From an uncultured Pelagibacteraceae bacterium (lineage in GTDB: Bacteria > Pseudomonadota > Alphaproteobacteria > Pelagibacterales > Pelagibacteraceae): DNA of 64,000 nucleotides. The first letter of the stretch is position 1. Each line of letters begins with the position of its first letter. A program made the translations under genes and the position numbers. Of this stretch, positions 9,285 to 17,759 are shown in pieces. The stretch covers positions 152,002 through 216,001 of the forward strand of contig CACJRQ010000001.1 of the NCBI GenBank assembly GCA_902595885.1, read 5' to 3'. A model generated the notes under the pieces. That model was not told the origin of the DNA, did not search any database, and was given only the letters and a program-made list of their open reading frames with translations.

Positions 9285-10001
9285 TTATTTTTTCTCTTCA
9301 GCAGGTTTTTTATCTTCACCTTCTTTCTTATCACCTTCAGCTGCTGGTTTATCTCCACCTTCCGCTGCGGTTGCTTCAGTACCTTCAGCACCTTCTTCAC
9401 CTTCAGCTCCTTCAGCTTCAGCAGGTTTTTCAGGTTCTTTCATAACAGTTGGAGCTGCTAGTGTTGCAATTACAAAGTCTCTTCCTTGAATAGTGGGTGT
9501 AACTTCGCTATCAAGATTTATAGAAGAAATTTTAAAACTTTCTCCAATATCAACACCTTCAAGATCTATCACTAGATTTTCAGGAATTTTTTCACTTGGA
9601 CATTTTAGTTCAACTTTTCTTCTTACTATATTTAAAACTCCACCTCTTTTTAAACCAGGAGATTTCTCGTGATTTAAAAATTTTACTGGTACTTCAATTC
9701 TGACTTTTATTCCTGCAACAATTCTTAAAAAGTCTACATGAATTGGATCATCTGAAATAATGTCATATTTTATTTCTCTTGGAAGAACTTTTTGAGTTTT
9801 ACCATCAATATTTAAAGTTATGATGCTTGATAAAAAGTTTTCGTTCTCAATTAAAGATTTAAGTATTTTTTTTGATATAGAAATCTTTTCGTTTTGAGCC
9901 TCACCTCCATAAATAATAGCAGGCACGCTGCCATTATCCCTAAGTAAATTCAGCTCACCCTTAGTCTTAGTATTTCTGATATTAGCATCTAATGAATTCA
10001 T
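9285..10001 (-). CDS. rplY: 50S ribosomal protein L25 (CTC form)
   Basis: L25 binds 5S rRNA at the central protuberance. The 238-residue protein is the long CTC/TL5 form: an N-terminal L25 domain (RNTKTKGELNLLRDNGSVPAIIYGG) and a C-terminal beta domain (VEVPVKFLNHEKSPGLKRGG region through GESFKISSI). A tail of about 45 residues made almost only of Ala, Glu, Gly and Lys follows and is probably disordered. The DNA for the tail is much less AT-rich than its surroundings. It sits between prs and pth, a common proteobacterial order. Confidence 0.96.
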   Translation of the reverse strand: MNSLDANIRNTKTKGELNLLRDNGSVPAIIYGGEAQNEKISISKKILKSLIENENFLSSIITLNIDGKTQKVLPREIKYDIISDDPIHVDFLRIVAGIKVRIEVPVKFLNHEKSPGLKRGGVLNIVRRKVELKCPSEKIPENLVIDLEGVDIGESFKISSINLDSEVTPTIQGRDFVIATLAAPTVMKEPEKPAEAEGAEGEEGAEGTEATAAEGGDKPAAEGDKKEGEDKKPAEEKK

Positions 10002-10046
10002 AAAAACAAGGGTTTTTAGCTTAAGTTCCTTAATAACTCAAGGTTT

Positions 10047-10979
10047 TTATTTAAATAAATCTGATACTGAGGTTGAATTAGATATTCTTTTAATTGCCTC
10101 ACCCATAAGTCCCGAAATAGAGAGAACCTCAATGTTTTTAACACCTTTAACTCTGCTTATATTATCAATTGTATCAGTGATAACTAAATTTTTAATTACA
10201 GATTTTTTAATTTTTTTTACCGCTTCTCCACTAAGAACACCGTGAGTAATATATACATAAACTTCTTTAGCACCTCTATCTTTAAGAGCTTTAGCTGCGT
10301 TTACTATTGTTCCACCTGAATCGATTATATCATCAACAATAATACAAGTTTTTCCTTTTACATCTCCAACAATATTCATTACTTGAGATTGACCTTGTTT
10401 AGGTCTTCTTTTATCTACAATTGCTAATCCAACATTCAAAATTTTTCCAAGTGCTCTAGCTCGCTCAGTGCCACCTACATCTGGAGCAACACAAATAAGA
10501 TTTTTACTTTTTATCTTTTTTTTTGCGTGCCTTGCAAAAATGGGAGTTGCAAACAGGTTGTCTACTGGGATATCAAAAAATCCTTGAATTTGACCAGCAT
10601 GCAAATCAACAGTTACAACTCTATCTGCTCCTGCTTTCGTAATTAGATTTGAGACTAGCTTGGCCGATATTGATGTTCTTGGTGCAACTTTTCTATCCTG
10701 CCTCGCATAACCAAAGTAAGGGATAACGGCAGTAATATTTTTCGCAGACGACCTTTTAAGTGCATCAATACACAACAATAATTCCATTAAGTTATCATTT
10801 GCTGGAGATGAAATAGATTGAATTAGAAAAATACTATTTCCTCTGATATTTTCATTAATTTCAACGTAGATCTCTCCGTCAGAAAAATTTCTAATGCTAG
10901 AGTTAACTAATTTAGATTTTAAATATTTAGCAATACTCTTGCTCAAAGGTTTATTGCTATTTCCGGATAATAATTTCAT
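10047..10979 (-). CDS. prs: Ribose-phosphate pyrophosphokinase
   Basis: Prs makes PRPP from ribose 5-phosphate and ATP for nucleotide, histidine, tryptophan and NAD synthesis. The 310-residue length fits class I enzymes. Visible motifs are the catalytic flexible-loop region [32 protein letters not shown], and the PRPP-binding loop [13 protein letters not shown] near residues 216-228. It is the first gene of the prs-rplY-pth-ychF minus-strand run, and pgeF lies 9 bp upstream of it. Confidence 0.97.
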   Translation of the reverse strand: MKLLSGNSNKPLSKSIAKYLKSKLVNSSIRNFSDGEIYVEINENIRGNSIFLIQSISSPANDNLMELLLCIDALKRSSAKNITAVIPYFGYARQDRKVAPRTSISAKLVSNLITKAGADRVVTVDLHAGQIQGFFDIPVDNLFATPIFARHAKKKIKSKNLICVAPDVGGTERARALGKILNVGLAIVDKRRPKQGQSQVMNIVGDVKGKTCIIVDDIIDSGGTIVNAAKALKDRGAKEVYVYITHGVLSGEAVKKIKKSVIKNLVITDTIDNISRVKGVKNIEVLSISGLMGEAIKRISNSTSVSDLFK

Positions 10980-10988
10980 TAAAAAAAC

Positions 10989-11747
10989 CTAATTAAGCAT
11001 AATTATTGAAATATTTCTACCATAATCATCATGATTTAATCTTAATGCTCTTCTCGCACTAAAAAAATTATTTTTAACATCAAATGTATCAATATTTAAA
11101 GATTCAATATTTTTTATTTTATTATTTAAAAGGCATGATTTCACATACCTAGGCAAATCAAAATAAAGCTTTTTGTACTTAATTTTAAAAAATTTAATAT
11201 TTTTTTTATCTTTTTTAATAAATTTTCTTTTAAAATCTTCTTTTACTTCATAATTTTTAGATGAGATCGCAGGTCCGATAGCTGCGGTAATATTTTTTGG
11301 ATTGGATCCTTTCTTGATCATAAATTGGATTACTTTGCTAATTATATCTTTGTATGCGCCTTTCCACCCCGCATGAACTGCTGCGACTAATTTTGTTTTT
11401 TCATCACATATTAAAATTGGCACACAGTCAGCGGTTAAAACACCAATAGGAATGTTTTTTTGGTTTGTAATTACTGCGTCTGCTCTTCGTTTTGAATTAA
11501 ATGTATTTCTTTTATTAATATAAACAAACTTATTACTATGTATTTGGTGGAGCAAAAAAATACTTTTAGCGGTGCTTTTTATTTTTTTTTTAACTATTTG
11601 TAAATTTTTTTTAACATCGGACGGATTATCTTTAGAACCAGGACCACAGTTTAAACTTTTATAAATTTTTTTTGATTTACCACCAGTTCTGTTAAAAAAC
11701 CCATGCTTTAATATTTTAATTTTTAGGAGTTTTTTTGATTTTATCAA
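10989..11747 (-). CDS. pgeF: Peptidoglycan editing factor / multicopper-like hydrolase (YfiH family)
   Basis: This family (Cu-oxidase_4, once called laccase-like polyphenol oxidase) hydrolyses mis-incorporated amino acids such as L-Ser from UDP-MurNAc in E. coli and also has purine nucleoside activity. The metal-site motifs are present: HQIHSNKFV, LTADCVPILICD and AAVHAGWKGAYK. The 252-residue length fits. It overlaps midA by 4 bp. The lgt-midA-pgeF order is common in alphaproteobacteria. The substrate in this organism is inferred from the family. Confidence 0.9.
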   Translation of the reverse strand: MIKSKKLLKIKILKHGFFNRTGGKSKKIYKSLNCGPGSKDNPSDVKKNLQIVKKKIKSTAKSIFLLHQIHSNKFVYINKRNTFNSKRRADAVITNQKNIPIGVLTADCVPILICDEKTKLVAAVHAGWKGAYKDIISKVIQFMIKKGSNPKNITAAIGPAISSKNYEVKEDFKRKFIKKDKKNIKFFKIKYKKLYFDLPRYVKSCLLNNKIKNIESLNIDTFDVKNNFFSARRALRLNHDDYGRNISIIMLN

Positions 11748-12796
11748 TTTTGAAAACCTGTTCTAAAATTATTTTTCTTATTTTTTATAAGCATGACTTT
11801 GAATAATTCACCCATTTGCTTTTCATCTATCAAACGTCTTACCCTATAAAATAAATCTGCTTTTTTGGAAAATGCTATATTTTTGCTGATAATTTCTGCT
11901 CTTTGAAGAATACCCATACTTGTTAAAAATTTTTTTTGATTTGTAAAAATTGAATTAATTTCTTTAAACTGATTTATAAATTTCTCAAAAAAATGAAAGT
12001 TTATGTTGTAAGTAATATCAGAGTCTCCAATATTTTCTAAAATGTTAGAATATTTATGATTATTAACTGCCTGAAGAGTTTCATGCATTTTGCTGTCTGC
12101 ATAACCATAATCAATAACTAGCATTCCTCCATCATTTTTTTGTAATAAATCACAAATTGTTCTTAAATATTTAAATGAATCTGGTGAATATTCTATAACG
12201 CTCTGATTTTTTGATATTTCGAAATTTAGATGTTTTTCAATTTTTTCTATATCAATTTTTTCTTCTTTAAATTCAGCTTTTTTTGGATCATTCAAATTTA
12301 CGAATCTTTCAAACCAACTGTCTTTTTTTTTAAAAAATTGTTTGATTGGTATGGCATCAAAGAATTCATTAGCTAAAAAAATTGTCGGGTTTGAATTTAA
12401 TTTTTCAATATCATTTAACCATGAAAATTTTTTAGAATTTAAATTTTTTTTTTGTTCATTTATTAAAAAATCACTTTTTTCATGAATTACAAAACTACAG
12501 GCATTATAACAATCTGGAAAATTTATAAGTGTCTCATCTATGACTTTCATCATTTCACCATTTCCAGCTCCCAGTTCTAGCAAATTAAATTTTTTCGGAG
12601 AGCCTATACTTTTCCAAAAAGTAATTGTCCAAATTGCAATTATTTCTGAAAATAATCTTGTGATATTAGGTGCGGTAATAAAGTCTCCATCTTTACCAAA
12701 AGGACTCCTCTTCATATAATAACCTTTGTCTTTATCGTAAAGAGCTAAATTTATAAATTGATCTAATGATAAATTATTTGTCTTTGTGACTTTCAT
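11744..12796 (-). CDS. midA: SAM-dependent methyltransferase, MidA/NDUFAF7 family
   Basis: The protein has the class I methyltransferase SAM motif NLLELGAGNGEMMK and the family's ANEFFDAIPIKQF and VIDYGYAD blocks. Mitochondrial NDUFAF7 dimethylates an arginine of a complex I subunit during assembly. A similar role on the bacterial enzyme is possible but unproven. The 350-residue length is normal. Its start overlaps the end of lgt by 23 bp. Confidence 0.88.
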   Translation of the reverse strand: MKVTKTNNLSLDQFINLALYDKDKGYYMKRSPFGKDGDFITAPNITRLFSEIIAIWTITFWKSIGSPKKFNLLELGAGNGEMMKVIDETLINFPDCYNACSFVIHEKSDFLINEQKKNLNSKKFSWLNDIEKLNSNPTIFLANEFFDAIPIKQFFKKKDSWFERFVNLNDPKKAEFKEEKIDIEKIEKHLNFEISKNQSVIEYSPDSFKYLRTICDLLQKNDGGMLVIDYGYADSKMHETLQAVNNHKYSNILENIGDSDITYNINFHFFEKFINQFKEINSIFTNQKKFLTSMGILQRAEIISKNIAFSKKADLFYRVRRLIDEKQMGELFKVMLIKNKKNNFRTGFQN

Positions 12797-13553
12797 ATTT
12801 TAAATAAAATAAGATTACCCCTGATAGTATAAATATTAAACTTACTACTTGCCCCATCGTTAGGTTTAAAAATAGATAACCTAGCTGTTCATCTGGAACT
12901 CTATAAAATTCAACAATAAATCTAAAGATTGAGTAAATTATTAAAAATAATCCTGAAATTACACCAGCTTTGTTTGAAAATTTACTTCTAAAATAAATTA
13001 ACAATAAGAATAGAAACAAACCTTCTAATAGTGCTTGATATAATTGTGAGGGATGTCTAGGAAGATTATCTACTTGAATAAATGTTACTGCCCAGGGTAC
13101 ATTAGTTACTGTCCCGTATAACTCTGAATTTATAAAGTTTGCTATTCGTCCAAAAAATATTCCAATTGGAGCAACCAAGGCCACAATATCCATATATAAA
13201 AATGAGTTTTGATTATTTTTTTTAGCAAAAATTATACTTGCAAAAATAACTCCGATTAAACCACCATGGAAAGACATTCCACCTTGCCAAATTTTAAATA
13301 TATCTAAAGGATTATTTATATAAAAACTTAAATTATAAATGAAAACATAACCAAGTCTACCTCCTACAATTATCCCTATAATTAAATATGTTAAATAATC
13401 ATCAAATTTATTTTTAATTTCTATGTTTTGGATAAATAAATTTTTAGCAAGTATCCAGCCTAATAAAATACCAAATATATAAGCTAGAGAATACCATCTG
13501 ACTTCTAAAGAAAATATTTGTAAAGCTACTGGGTCAAAATTATTAATGAACAT
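12774..13553 (-). CDS. lgt: Prolipoprotein diacylglyceryl transferase
   Basis: Lgt moves diacylglycerol from phosphatidylglycerol to the lipobox cysteine of prolipoproteins in the inner membrane. The 259-residue protein is hydrophobic with about seven membrane segments. It carries the MSFHGGLIGV motif with the conserved His and the Lgt signature GRIANFINSELYG. BamD in this window, which has a lipobox, would be a substrate. It is divergent from ubiK with 32 bp between start codons. Confidence 0.96.
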   Translation of the reverse strand: MFINNFDPVALQIFSLEVRWYSLAYIFGILLGWILAKNLFIQNIEIKNKFDDYLTYLIIGIIVGGRLGYVFIYNLSFYINNPLDIFKIWQGGMSFHGGLIGVIFASIIFAKKNNQNSFLYMDIVALVAPIGIFFGRIANFINSELYGTVTNVPWAVTFIQVDNLPRHPSQLYQALLEGLFLFLLLIYFRSKFSNKAGVISGLFLIIYSIFRFIVEFYRVPDEQLGYLFLNLTMGQVVSLIFILSGVILFYLKYESHKDK

Positions 13554-13557
13554 TTAT

Positions 13558-13563
13558 TATAAT
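13558..13563 (+). promoter_or_regulatory. Candidate -10 element for ubiK
   Basis: A perfect TATAAT lies 22 bp before the ubiK ATG in the 32-bp lgt/ubiK divergent gap. A weak TCAAAA 18 bp upstream could serve as the -35 element. The element is seen directly; its use is inference. Confidence 0.35.
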
Positions 13564-13585
13564 ACTTATAAAGTATATCTTAAAT

Positions 13586-13837
13586 ATGAAAAATTCTAAA
13601 TTTATAATTGATAAGTTTGCTAAGTTGTTAGAGCAAGGTATAATATCTTCAAAGGATTTAACCACTGAACTTTTCACTATTTTCAAATCTAAAAGAGATG
13701 AATTTGTTTTTAAAATGAAACTTACCAGTAAGGACGAATTTGAAGTACTATCCAAACGTGTTGACAACCTTGAAATTAAAATAAATAAGCTTGAAAAAAA
13801 AAAAATTAAAAAAGTTAAACAGGTAAGAAAATCTTAA
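13586..13837 (+). CDS. ubiK: Ubiquinone biosynthesis accessory factor UbiK (BMFP family)
   Basis: Small 83-residue protein with an amphipathic N-terminal helix (FIIDKFAKLLEQG) and a C-terminal coiled coil (FEVLSKRVDNLEIKINKLEKK), the layout of the BMFP/YqiC family. UbiK helps assemble the ubiquinone-synthesis protein complex in E. coli, and related proteins have membrane fusogenic activity. Ubiquinone would feed the bc1 complex encoded nearby. The C-terminus is strongly basic. It overlaps the convergent kinase gene by 23 bp. Confidence 0.82.
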   Translation: MKNSKFIIDKFAKLLEQGIISSKDLTTELFTIFKSKRDEFVFKMKLTSKDEFEVLSKRVDNLEIKINKLEKKKIKKVKQVRKS

Positions 13838-15134
13838 CTCTTAATCCGTTCATTTTTGATTTTTCAAGCATTATATTTCCTCCGTGAGATTTAATAATAT
13901 CAGAGGCAATTGATAGCCCCAAACCTACACTGGATTTTGAGTCTGCACGACCTTTATCTATTTTATAAAAAGGTTTAAATACATTTTCATATTCTTTTTT
14001 TTCAATTCCAGGCCCATCATCATCAATATTAATAAATAAATTTGTCTTTTTTTTATTTAAACTTACATCAACTCTGTTTGCATATTTAAGTGCATTATCA
14101 ATTAAATTATTTAAACATCTATTTATTAAATTTTTTCTACCACTAAAGTAAATTCTTGGTATTAAATTGTGTGAAATCTTTTCATTATTATATTTCTCAA
14201 TAACATCTGAAATCAATTCAGATAAATTAAACATTTCATCGTTTTCAACATATGATGAGCTGGTGAATTGTAAATATTCATTTAACATTTTTTCCATTTC
14301 ATCAATATCCTCAGTCAATTTTTTTATTGTATCTTTATCCTTTATAAAAGCTATTTGAAGTTTCATTCTTGTTAAAGGTGTTCTTAGATCATGACTAATG
14401 CCTGACAACATTTCTGTTCTTTGATTAATGTGCCTTTCAATTCTTTTTCTCATTTTATCAAATTCGTGACCTGCTTGTCTTATTTCAAGCGCACCTGACG
14501 GTTTAAACTCATCTATCTCTTCTCCTTTACCGAAACGTTCTGCAGCACGAGCTAAGTTAGTAATAGGTCTAGTTTGATTTTTTAGAAATATTAGAGAAAT
14601 AATTACCATTATAATTGCAGGAACTGTTATCCAGAGTGCAAATATTCTCGCTGACGAACTTGTTACACGATCTTTAGGTACTAGAAATTTAAAATATCCT
14701 TTTTCATATTTAATTCTTAAATCAATTAACTCTTTATAACTTGTAGTATCAAACCAATAGTTTTTTAATCCAAATTTTGGTTTTAATTCTCTCCTTAAGG
14801 TTCTATCTATTGGACTAAACCATCTTTCGGTATCTGTGTTTTTTAATTTTTCGTCTTTAACTAATTCAATATTTAAATCTAAAAATAGAGAGAAAAGATC
14901 TATAAGTTCTTGTTTTTTAGATTGTTCATTCTCATAAGCTTCAACAAATGTGCTAATTTCATTTACTAAAGTTCGAGTCATTCCTTTATTTGTTTTAATC
15001 CAGAGACTATCAAAAAAAACTATAGTTATTACTAGTTGTAAAACTAATACTGGTATAGCAACGATTAATAGCGCTCTATAAAATAATCTTTTTGGTAATA
15101 TTTTTTTTAAAAAATTAGTTAATCCATAAAACAT
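13815..15134 (-). CDS. EnvZ-type sensor histidine kinase
   Basis: Inner-membrane sensor kinase. Domains in order are TM1, a periplasmic sensor of about 120 residues, TM2, HAMP, and HisKA with SGISHDLRTPLTRMK carrying the phospho-accepting His. The ATPase domain has N-box NNLIDNALKYANRV, G1 DDDGPGIEKK and G2 VGLGLSIASD. I chose ATG 15134, preceded by AGAGG on the coding strand; it overlaps the response-regulator stop by 20 bp, whereas the longer frame from 15188 overlaps by 74 bp. The partner is the adjacent OmpR-type regulator. The stimulus is unknown. Confidence 0.9.
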   Translation of the reverse strand: MFYGLTNFLKKILPKRLFYRALLIVAIPVLVLQLVITIVFFDSLWIKTNKGMTRTLVNEISTFVEAYENEQSKKQELIDLFSLFLDLNIELVKDEKLKNTDTERWFSPIDRTLRRELKPKFGLKNYWFDTTSYKELIDLRIKYEKGYFKFLVPKDRVTSSSARIFALWITVPAIIMVIISLIFLKNQTRPITNLARAAERFGKGEEIDEFKPSGALEIRQAGHEFDKMRKRIERHINQRTEMLSGISHDLRTPLTRMKLQIAFIKDKDTIKKLTEDIDEMEKMLNEYLQFTSSSYVENDEMFNLSELISDVIEKYNNEKISHNLIPRIYFSGRKNLINRCLNNLIDNALKYANRVDVSLNKKKTNLFINIDDDGPGIEKKEYENVFKPFYKIDKGRADSKSSVGLGLSIASDIIKSHGGNIMLEKSKMNGLRVKIFLPV

Positions 15135-15792
15135 AACCCACACCTCTAATTGTTTGTAAAAATTTTGGATTTTTTGGATCAACTTCAATTTTTTTCCTTA
15201 ATCTTGTAATAATTACATCTATTGACCTTTCTTTATTTAAATTAATTAATTGACCAATATCCTCTCTTGAAAAAGTTTTTCCTGGATTATTTATCATTTT
15301 TTCTAAAATTGTTTTTTCTGTTCCGTTAATTTTAAACTCTTTATTATTTTTAATAATTAAAAGTTTATTTAAATCTATTTTAGCATTTTCAAATTCTATA
15401 ATTCTTTTTTGTTCCTTTTTGATCGTTTTATTTAAAATGTTTTGCATTCTTAAAATTAACTCTTTTGGCTCGAAAGGTTTGGGTAAATAATCATCTGCTC
15501 CAGTTTCAAGACCTTCAATTCTTTCATTTGGTTCACCTTTAGCTGTCAGAAGAATTATTGGGGTTTCTAATTTTTTTTTGTTTTCTTTTATAAACTCAAG
15601 TCCATTTTTACCTGGCATCATGATATCCAATACTATAAGATCGAATTTAATTAATTTTATTTTTTCAACAGCATTTTCTGAACTATCTGCAGTTGTAACT
15701 AAGTAATTATTTTCATTTAAGAATTTTTTTACAAGTGATCTAATTCCATCATCATCATCAACTACAAGAATATGTGCAATAAATTTATCCAT
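15115..15792 (-). CDS. OmpR-family response regulator (PetR-like)
   Basis: Two-domain DNA-binding regulator of 225 residues. The receiver domain has the acidic pocket VVDDDDG, the phospho-acceptor in LIVLDIMMPG, and the conserved Lys in LLTAKGE. The C-terminal winged helix ends with SIDVIITRLRKKIE and TIRGVGYVLW, typical of OmpR/PhoB. It sits between a MarR-family gene and a sensor kinase. A MarR plus response-regulator pair recalls petP-petR of Rhodobacter, which there lies next to petABC; here petABC is 8 kb away. That functional link is inference. Confidence 0.92.
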   Translation of the reverse strand: MDKFIAHILVVDDDDGIRSLVKKFLNENNYLVTTADSSENAVEKIKLIKFDLIVLDIMMPGKNGLEFIKENKKKLETPIILLTAKGEPNERIEGLETGADDYLPKPFEPKELILRMQNILNKTIKKEQKRIIEFENAKIDLNKLLIIKNNKEFKINGTEKTILEKMINNPGKTFSREDIGQLINLNKERSIDVIITRLRKKIEVDPKNPKFLQTIRGVGYVLWIN

Positions 15793-16222
15793 TTATAATT
15801 TTACTTAATACATTATCAAAATTAATAACTTCTTCAGAACTAGAATTTAATAGGGCATTATAGATTCTTTTCTTTTGTAAATTAAAAATTTCACTAAATA
15901 TTCTTTTTCCTTTATCGTTCAGATAAACATGTTTAATTCTTGTATCTTGTTCATCTTTTTTAAATTTAATAATTTCAAGTTTGATTAAATCTTTTAGAAC
16001 TCTGTTTAAGCTTTGCTTTGTTACTTTTAGTCTTTTTAGAAGCTCAGAAATTGAAATTCCCTCGTACATTGATAATAAATGAATTACTTTGTGATGTGCT
16101 AATCCTATTGAATATCTATCTAGTATTTTTTTTGAATCGGAAAATGTTTCCCTGTAACTTACAAATAGTTTTTCAATTAGGTCTTTAAGCTGGTCATCTT
16201 TTAAATATAAAAGTTCTTTCAT
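15785..16222 (-). CDS. MarR-family transcriptional regulator (PetP-like)
   Basis: Winged-helix regulator of 145 residues. The recognition region GISISELLKRLKVTKQSLNRVLKDLIKLE followed by the wing FKKDEQDTRIKHVYLNDKG is the MarR core. It is the first gene of a three-gene unit with the response regulator (8-bp overlap) and the sensor kinase. MarR proteins often act at their own divergent promoter, here shared with ilvE. No clear operator palindrome was pinned down. Confidence 0.88.
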   Translation of the reverse strand: MKELLYLKDDQLKDLIEKLFVSYRETFSDSKKILDRYSIGLAHHKVIHLLSMYEGISISELLKRLKVTKQSLNRVLKDLIKLEIIKFKKDEQDTRIKHVYLNDKGKRIFSEIFNLQKKRIYNALLNSSSEEVINFDNVLSKIING

Positions 16223-16237
16223 TATAGGTAAGTTATA

Positions 16238-16266
16238 TTGACATATTAAAGATACAAAGATATTTT
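16238..16266 (+). promoter_or_regulatory. Candidate sigma-70 promoter of ilvE
   Basis: TTGACA (16238-16243), a 17-bp spacer and TATTTT (16261-16266). The -35 is perfect and the spacing optimal. It would start transcription about 22 nt before the ilvE ATG. It lies in the 72-bp gap divergent from the marR gene, so the MarR protein could affect it. Confidence 0.6.
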
Positions 16267-16294
16267 TCAGTAATAAATAAAAAAATTTTCACAC

Positions 16295-17176
16295 ATGATA
16301 CCTTACGATAAGAGATCTGGAAAAATATGGTACAACAACGAGTTAGTTGAATGGGCTGACGTTAAGCTTCATGTTTTAAGCCATGGGATGCACTATGCTA
16401 GTTGTGTATTTGAAGGTGAGAGAGTTTACGATGGTTCAATTTTCAAATTAGAAGAGCACACGGCTAGATTTTTTCATTCTGCTAAAAGAATGGGTTTTGA
16501 AATTCCATATACGGAAGAAGAAATCAATAATGCATCAAATAAAATTGTAGCAACCCAAAAAGTGGAAAATGGTTATGTTAGACCAGTTGCATGGAGAGGA
16601 AGTGAGATGATGGCTATTTCTGCGCAACAAACAAAAATACATGTTGCGATTGCAACATGGGAATGGGGATCATATTTTGACCCCAAACTCAAAGTAGAAG
16701 GAATTAGATTAAATATCTCAAATTGGAGGAGACCAGCGCCTAATACAATCCCATGGGATACGAAGGCTTCAGGTCTTTACATGATTTGTACTCTCTCAAA
16801 ACATGAGGCAGAAAAGCAAGGATATACAGATTCTTTAATGCTTGATCACGAAGGGAATATTGCTGAAGCAACTGGAGCCAACATATTTTTCAAAGATAAA
16901 AATGGAGAAATTCATACCCCAATACCAGATTCTTTTTTAGATGGTATTACAAGAAGAACTGTAATTGGAATTGCAAAATCAAAAAATATAAAAGTATATG
17001 AAAGAAAGATTAGTCCAACGGAACTACCAAATTTTGTTGGATGTTTTTTAACAGGAACAGCAGCAGAAGTAACTCCAGTATCTTGTATTGCTGAAAATCA
17101 ATTTAAAGTTTGTGATACTATTATTGATTTAAATGAAAGTTATCAGGCATTAGTTAGAAAGAAAAAAGCAGCTTAA
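16295..17176 (+). CDS. ilvE: Branched-chain amino acid aminotransferase
   Basis: Class IV PLP aminotransferase that makes or degrades Leu, Ile and Val with glutamate/2-oxoglutarate. The 293-residue protein shows VLSHGMHYASCVFEGERVYDG near the N-terminus, the PLP-lysine segment WDTKASGLYM, the EATGANIFF block, and the LTGTAAEVTPV phosphate-binding motif. It stands alone with its own good promoter. Its 3' end overlaps convergent pgsA by 4 bp. Confidence 0.96.
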   Translation: MIPYDKRSGKIWYNNELVEWADVKLHVLSHGMHYASCVFEGERVYDGSIFKLEEHTARFFHSAKRMGFEIPYTEEEINNASNKIVATQKVENGYVRPVAWRGSEMMAISAQQTKIHVAIATWEWGSYFDPKLKVEGIRLNISNWRRPAPNTIPWDTKASGLYMICTLSKHEAEKQGYTDSLMLDHEGNIAEATGANIFFKDKNGEIHTPIPDSFLDGITRRTVIGIAKSKNIKVYERKISPTELPNFVGCFLTGTAAEVTPVSCIAENQFKVCDTIIDLNESYQALVRKKKAA

Positions 17177-17757
17177 TCTTTATTATCTTCAGACATAGCA
17201 TGATCAATACCTTTTCGCATATAATCATAACCCGTAAAAAGCGTTAAAGCAGCAGACAACCATAGAAGAATTATACCAATTGTTTGAGCATTATAATCTT
17301 GAAAATTAATTATTTTATTTCCTGTATCTCCAGATAATAAAAGGGCTATAGATACCATTTGCAAAACTGTTTTAAGTTTTGCAAGATTTGAAACAGGAAG
17401 TTTTATTTTCCCTTTTGCTAAAAATTCTCTTAAACCTGAAATTAAAATTTCTCTTGTAAGTATAATAATTGCTGCAATTACCTCATAATTTCTGATTGTT
17501 CCATCCATTACTAAAAGTATAAGTGCTGTTGCAACAATAATTTTATCAGCAATAGGATCTAATAATTCACCCAGCTTTGACTCTACTCCAAACATTCTTG
17601 CTAACATACCATCTAGAAAGTCTGTAAATGATGCAACAATAAACAATATTAAGGCAGTAAGATCACCATAAAATCCCGGAAGATAAAAAGCCAAAACAAA
17701 AAAGGGAACAATTATTATTCGACCAATGGTTAATATATTTGGAATTTTTTTAAGCAT
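17173..17757 (-). CDS. pgsA: CDP-diacylglycerol--glycerol-3-phosphate 3-phosphatidyltransferase
   Basis: Inner-membrane enzyme for the first committed step of phosphatidylglycerol synthesis. The 194-residue protein has several hydrophobic helices. It carries the CDP-alcohol phosphotransferase signature, with FLDGMLAR, then G in SKLGELLDPIADK supplying the spaced Asp residues. It lies 2 bp after uvrC, a pairing also seen in many gammaproteobacteria. Confidence 0.95.
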   Translation of the reverse strand: MLKKIPNILTIGRIIIVPFFVLAFYLPGFYGDLTALILFIVASFTDFLDGMLARMFGVESKLGELLDPIADKIIVATALILLVMDGTIRNYEVIAAIIILTREILISGLREFLAKGKIKLPVSNLAKLKTVLQMVSIALLLSGDTGNKIINFQDYNAQTIGIILLWLSAALTLFTGYDYMRKGIDHAMSEDNKD

Positions 17758-17759
17758 AA

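Noticed and set aside
16220..16226. TATAAT on the minus strand at the marR start
   Set aside because: It includes the ATG of the gene itself, so a start site from it would fall inside the coding region, and no -35 partner is evident.
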